From positions 1 through 7,466 of the forward strand of contig JAUVIJ010000090.1 of assembly GCA_030592835.1 (NCBI GenBank): a stretch of DNA of 7,466 nucleotides. Reading direction: 5' to 3'. A program made the position numbers and the translations under genes. Below the pieces are notes generated by a model, which saw nothing but the letters and a program-made list of their open reading frames with translations, had not been told where the DNA came from and did not search any database. Source of the stretch: Candidatus Cloacimonadota bacterium. Lineage in GTDB: Bacteria > Cloacimonadota > Cloacimonadia > Cloacimonadales > TCS61. Shown piece by piece: positions 6,109-7,466 of the stretch (position 1 is its first letter; each line of letters opens with the position of its first letter).

Positions 6109-6949
6109 TAGATCCTCCAACTTTAGCTAAAAAGATATCTGAAAGCGATGGTCTACTTATCTCAGCATCAGCGATAGATTCGTTACTGTTTACGATACCA
6201 CTGACATGTCCCAGTGTACGGGTCAGAAGTAACGGGCTTTTCTGAACCAACTCCTCCTCCCTATCTGCAGACACCGTAAGAACATTGTACCTGTTTTTCA
6301 GATCAGTAACATTTTCATTAAGTATTATCTTGCCCTCATCTAAAAAAATGATGTCCTGAAGAATATGTTCGACTTCTTCAACCTGATGGGTCGATATTAC
6401 AATTGTTTTAGTTTCATCAAAAAAATCGCCGAGGATCGTATTGAAAAATTCCTTCCGGAAAACAATATCAAGACCCAGGGTCGGTTCATCCAGAAGTAAA
6501 ATCTTCACATCAAGTGATAAGGTCATGAGTAAGTAGAGCTTTGTTTTCATTCCCTTGGATAAATTTGCTACTTTTTGATCCAACGGTAATCCACTGTCCA
6601 CCATTAATTTGGAAGCTTTTTCAGCATTCCAGGAGTGATTCAATCCAGCTACATATTTCAGGGTCTGCCCTACAGTAAGCCGGTTATCAAGACAATTCAC
6701 ATCTGGTATGAAAGCAACATGTTCATGTAATTTCTCCTTATGAGAATGGATTGCCATACCCAGTACATTTATCTCTCCCTGAAATTTTAAATACCCCAGC
6801 ATACATCTCATCAAAGTCGATTTCCCGGCACCATTCTTACCCAGCAAACCTATGATCCTGCCTTCTGGTATGTTTAAAGAGACATCATCCAGAGCTTTCA
6901 ATCGACCATAGTATTTGGTCAGATTGTTAACTTCGATTATTTTTTTCAA
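6101..6949 (-). CDS. ABC transporter ATP-binding protein (YtrB-like)
   Basis: A 282-residue cytoplasmic nucleotide-binding subunit. Walker A is GKNGAGKST (37-45). The Q-loop region is FIPDVNCLDNRLT (80-92), with Asp83 where Gln is classical. The signature is LSKGMKTKL (130-138), Walker B ILLLDEPTLGLD (150-161) with catalytic Glu155, and the switch His188 is in STHQ. Residues 213-282 form a divergent C-terminal tail. These are all the parts of an active ATPase of the type paired with ABC-2 permeases and found next to YtrA regulators. The start is TTG at 6949, supported by GGAGG (6956-6960) 6 bases upstream. It overlaps the regulator's stop as TTGA (4 bases). Export or stress-related transport driven by ATP hydrolysis is expected; the substrate is unknown. 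Confidence 0.93.
   Translation of the reverse strand: MKKIIEVNNLTKYYGRLKALDDVSLNIPEGRIIGLLGKNGAGKSTLMRCMLGYLKFQGEINVLGMAIHSHKEKLHEHVAFIPDVNCLDNRLTVGQTLKYVAGLNHSWNAEKASKLMVDSGLPLDQKVANLSKGMKTKLYLLMTLSLDVKILLLDEPTLGLDIVFRKEFFNTILGDFFDETKTIVISTHQVEEVEHILQDIIFLDEGKIILNENVTDLKNRYNVLTVSADREEELVQKSPLLLTRTLGHVSGIVNSNESIADAEISRPSLSDIFLAKVGGSNE
6114..6118 (-). promoter_or_regulatory. Ribosome binding site GGAGG deciding the permease start
   Basis: GGAGG on the minus strand lies within the end of the ATPase gene, 5 bases before ATG 6108. It overlaps the codons that a TTG start at 6120 would use, which argues against that earlier start. Confidence 0.85.
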
Positions 6950-7320
6950 AGTAGTCCTCCTTTATCATAAATATCGTCCAGGATCTCGATAAGCTGAGCT
7001 TTTTTGATACCCAGAGTTTTACCCTTAATAAAGACCTTTCTTAATTCCTTGATTAGAAATTCATCACTTCGCTTTGTCTTTAATGATTTTCTGGCACCTT
7101 TTTTTACAAACATACCAATTCCCCTTTTTTTATAAAGATATCCTTCATTCAAAAGCTCACTGACAGCATTGGAAATCGTTTGCGGATTCAAACGATACTG
7201 CTGGGCAAGCATCCGGATAGAAGGGATGGCTTGATCCTCCTCAATCGAACTGGAAATAATGGCATTCTCAATCTCCTCTCTTATCTGGAGGTAAATCGGA
7301 GCACTGTCATCAAATTTCAT
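6946..7320 (-). CDS. YtrA-subfamily GntR transcriptional regulator
   Basis: A 124-residue DNA-binding protein. Residues about 8-73 form the GntR winged helix-turn-helix: PIYLQIREEIENAI, then IPSIRMLAQQYRLN, recognition helix NPQTISNAVSELLNEG (45-60), and wing YKKRGIGMFV (63-72). Only about 50 residues follow, with no UTRA or FCD ligand domain. That length is characteristic of the YtrA subfamily, which typically represses its own operon with ABC transporter genes. Exactly that arrangement is seen here: the ATPase start overlaps the stop by 4 bases, and the permease follows. ATG 7320 has AAGGAGG (7325-7331) 4 bases upstream. The inducing signal is not known; in Bacillus-type relatives it is linked to cell-wall-active compounds, which may not carry over here. 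Confidence 0.93.
   Translation of the reverse strand: MKFDDSAPIYLQIREEIENAIISSSIEEDQAIPSIRMLAQQYRLNPQTISNAVSELLNEGYLYKKRGIGMFVKKGARKSLKTKRSDEFLIKELRKVFIKGKTLGIKKAQLIEILDDIYDKGGLL
6956..6960 (-). promoter_or_regulatory. Ribosome binding site GGAGG supporting the TTG start of the ATPase
   Basis: GGAGG overlaps the last codons of the regulator gene (Gly-Gly-Leu-Leu) and lies 6 bases before TTG 6949. Without it the nonstandard start would be doubtful. Confidence 0.8.
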
Positions 7321-7340
7321 CCATCCTCCTTTTCTGTTTT

Positions 7341-7370
7341 GGTGTATGGGTCTTGTGGTACACTGGTGTA
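7341..7370 (-). promoter_or_regulatory. Candidate YtrA-type operator of the GntR-ABC operon
   Basis: Read on the minus strand, AGTGTA (7359-7364) and TACACC (7341-7346) form an inverted repeat with a 12-base spacer. A third half-site TACACC (7365-7370) directly abuts, making the palindrome TACACCAGTGTA (7359-7370). From memory, the B. subtilis YtrA operator is AGTGTA-N13-TACACT, so the likeness is close. The position, 20-50 bases before the start codon and just downstream of a -35 box, fits a repressor site. Confidence 0.6.
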
Positions 7371-7375
7371 ATAGT

Positions 7376-7381
7376 TGTCAA
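7376..7381 (-). promoter_or_regulatory. -35 box TTGACA of the GntR-ABC operon promoter
   Basis: A perfect TTGACA lies on the minus strand, 56 bases upstream of the regulator start. At 16-18 bases' spacing no TATAAT-like -10 is seen (the sequence is ACCACA/CCACAA/CACAAG), and the operator half-sites occupy this spacer. The promoter may be weak or use a different -10 consensus. Confidence 0.45.
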
Positions 7382-7466
7382 GTACTTTTTTTGCTTATTG
7401 AATTGCGAATATTTGTATATTGTTTAAATGAAAGAAGTTATAATATTAATTATTAATATCTTTTAG
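7382..7466. other. AT-rich right edge, no gene seen
   Basis: 85 bases upstream of the operon promoter. It holds an AT-only perfect inverted repeat ATATTAA/TTAATAT (7443-7459, 3-base loop). No supported gene is visible. It may be the upstream promoter region or the intergenic space to a neighbour beyond the window. Confidence 0.4.

Noticed and set aside
6109..6120. TTG start at 6120 for the permease
   Set aside because: The codons after it are themselves the GGAGG ribosome binding site of ATG 6108.
7443..7459. AT-only inverted repeat ATATTAA/TTAATAT as a terminator
   Set aside because: The stem contains no GC pair, so it would be too unstable; it is probably chance in AT-rich DNA.
7428..7466. 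12-codon plus-strand ORF at the right edge (MKEVIILIINIF)
   Set aside because: It is very short, in an AT-only stretch, and has no convincing ribosome binding site.

Overview
The window reads as a piece of an AT-rich bacterial chromosome. Strong AGGAGG-type ribosome binding sites, a two-domain SppA peptidase joined to an outer-membrane-like barrel, and a DUF4097 surface protein point to a diderm bacterium. The style resembles the FCB superphylum (for example Cloacimonadota), but that placement is an impression from protein style, not a demonstrated relationship. No rRNA, tRNA, CRISPR array, transposase or phage gene is visible.

Left part, plus strand (1-785): the 3' end of a GYD-domain gene is followed 13 bases later by a 190-residue protein that I match to DUF6642. 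It has an HG...SC arrangement suggestive of a small caspase/CHAT-like cysteine peptidase. The two genes probably form one transcript. They converge on the minus-strand genes at a GC-rich intrinsic terminator (about 780-810), whose T-run serves the minus strand.

Middle, minus strand (836-5005): there are two genes for exported proteins. The first in transcription order is a 504-residue DUF4097-type protein built of short solenoid repeats, including six consecutive units of exactly 18 residues. The second is an 803-residue SppA-type protease with both catalytic residues (Lys409, Ser603). It carries an N-terminal beta-rich, barrel-like domain of about 260 residues in place of the usual membrane anchor.

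Right part, minus strand (5227-7320): a tightly overlapping three-gene operon encodes a short YtrA-type GntR repressor, an ABC ATPase and a six-TM ABC-2-like permease. Upstream lie a TTGACA -35 element and an inverted repeat AGTGTA-N12-TACACC that resembles YtrA operators, so autoregulation of a stress-responsive transporter is likely.

The minus-strand genes share a cell-envelope theme: regulated transporter, exported solenoid protein and envelope protease. The 221- and 243-base gaps between the three blocks argue for separate transcription units rather than one long operon. The most noteworthy items are the caspase-like DUF6642 protein, the barrel-SppA fusion, and the two short-period repeat arrays in the DUF4097 protein.
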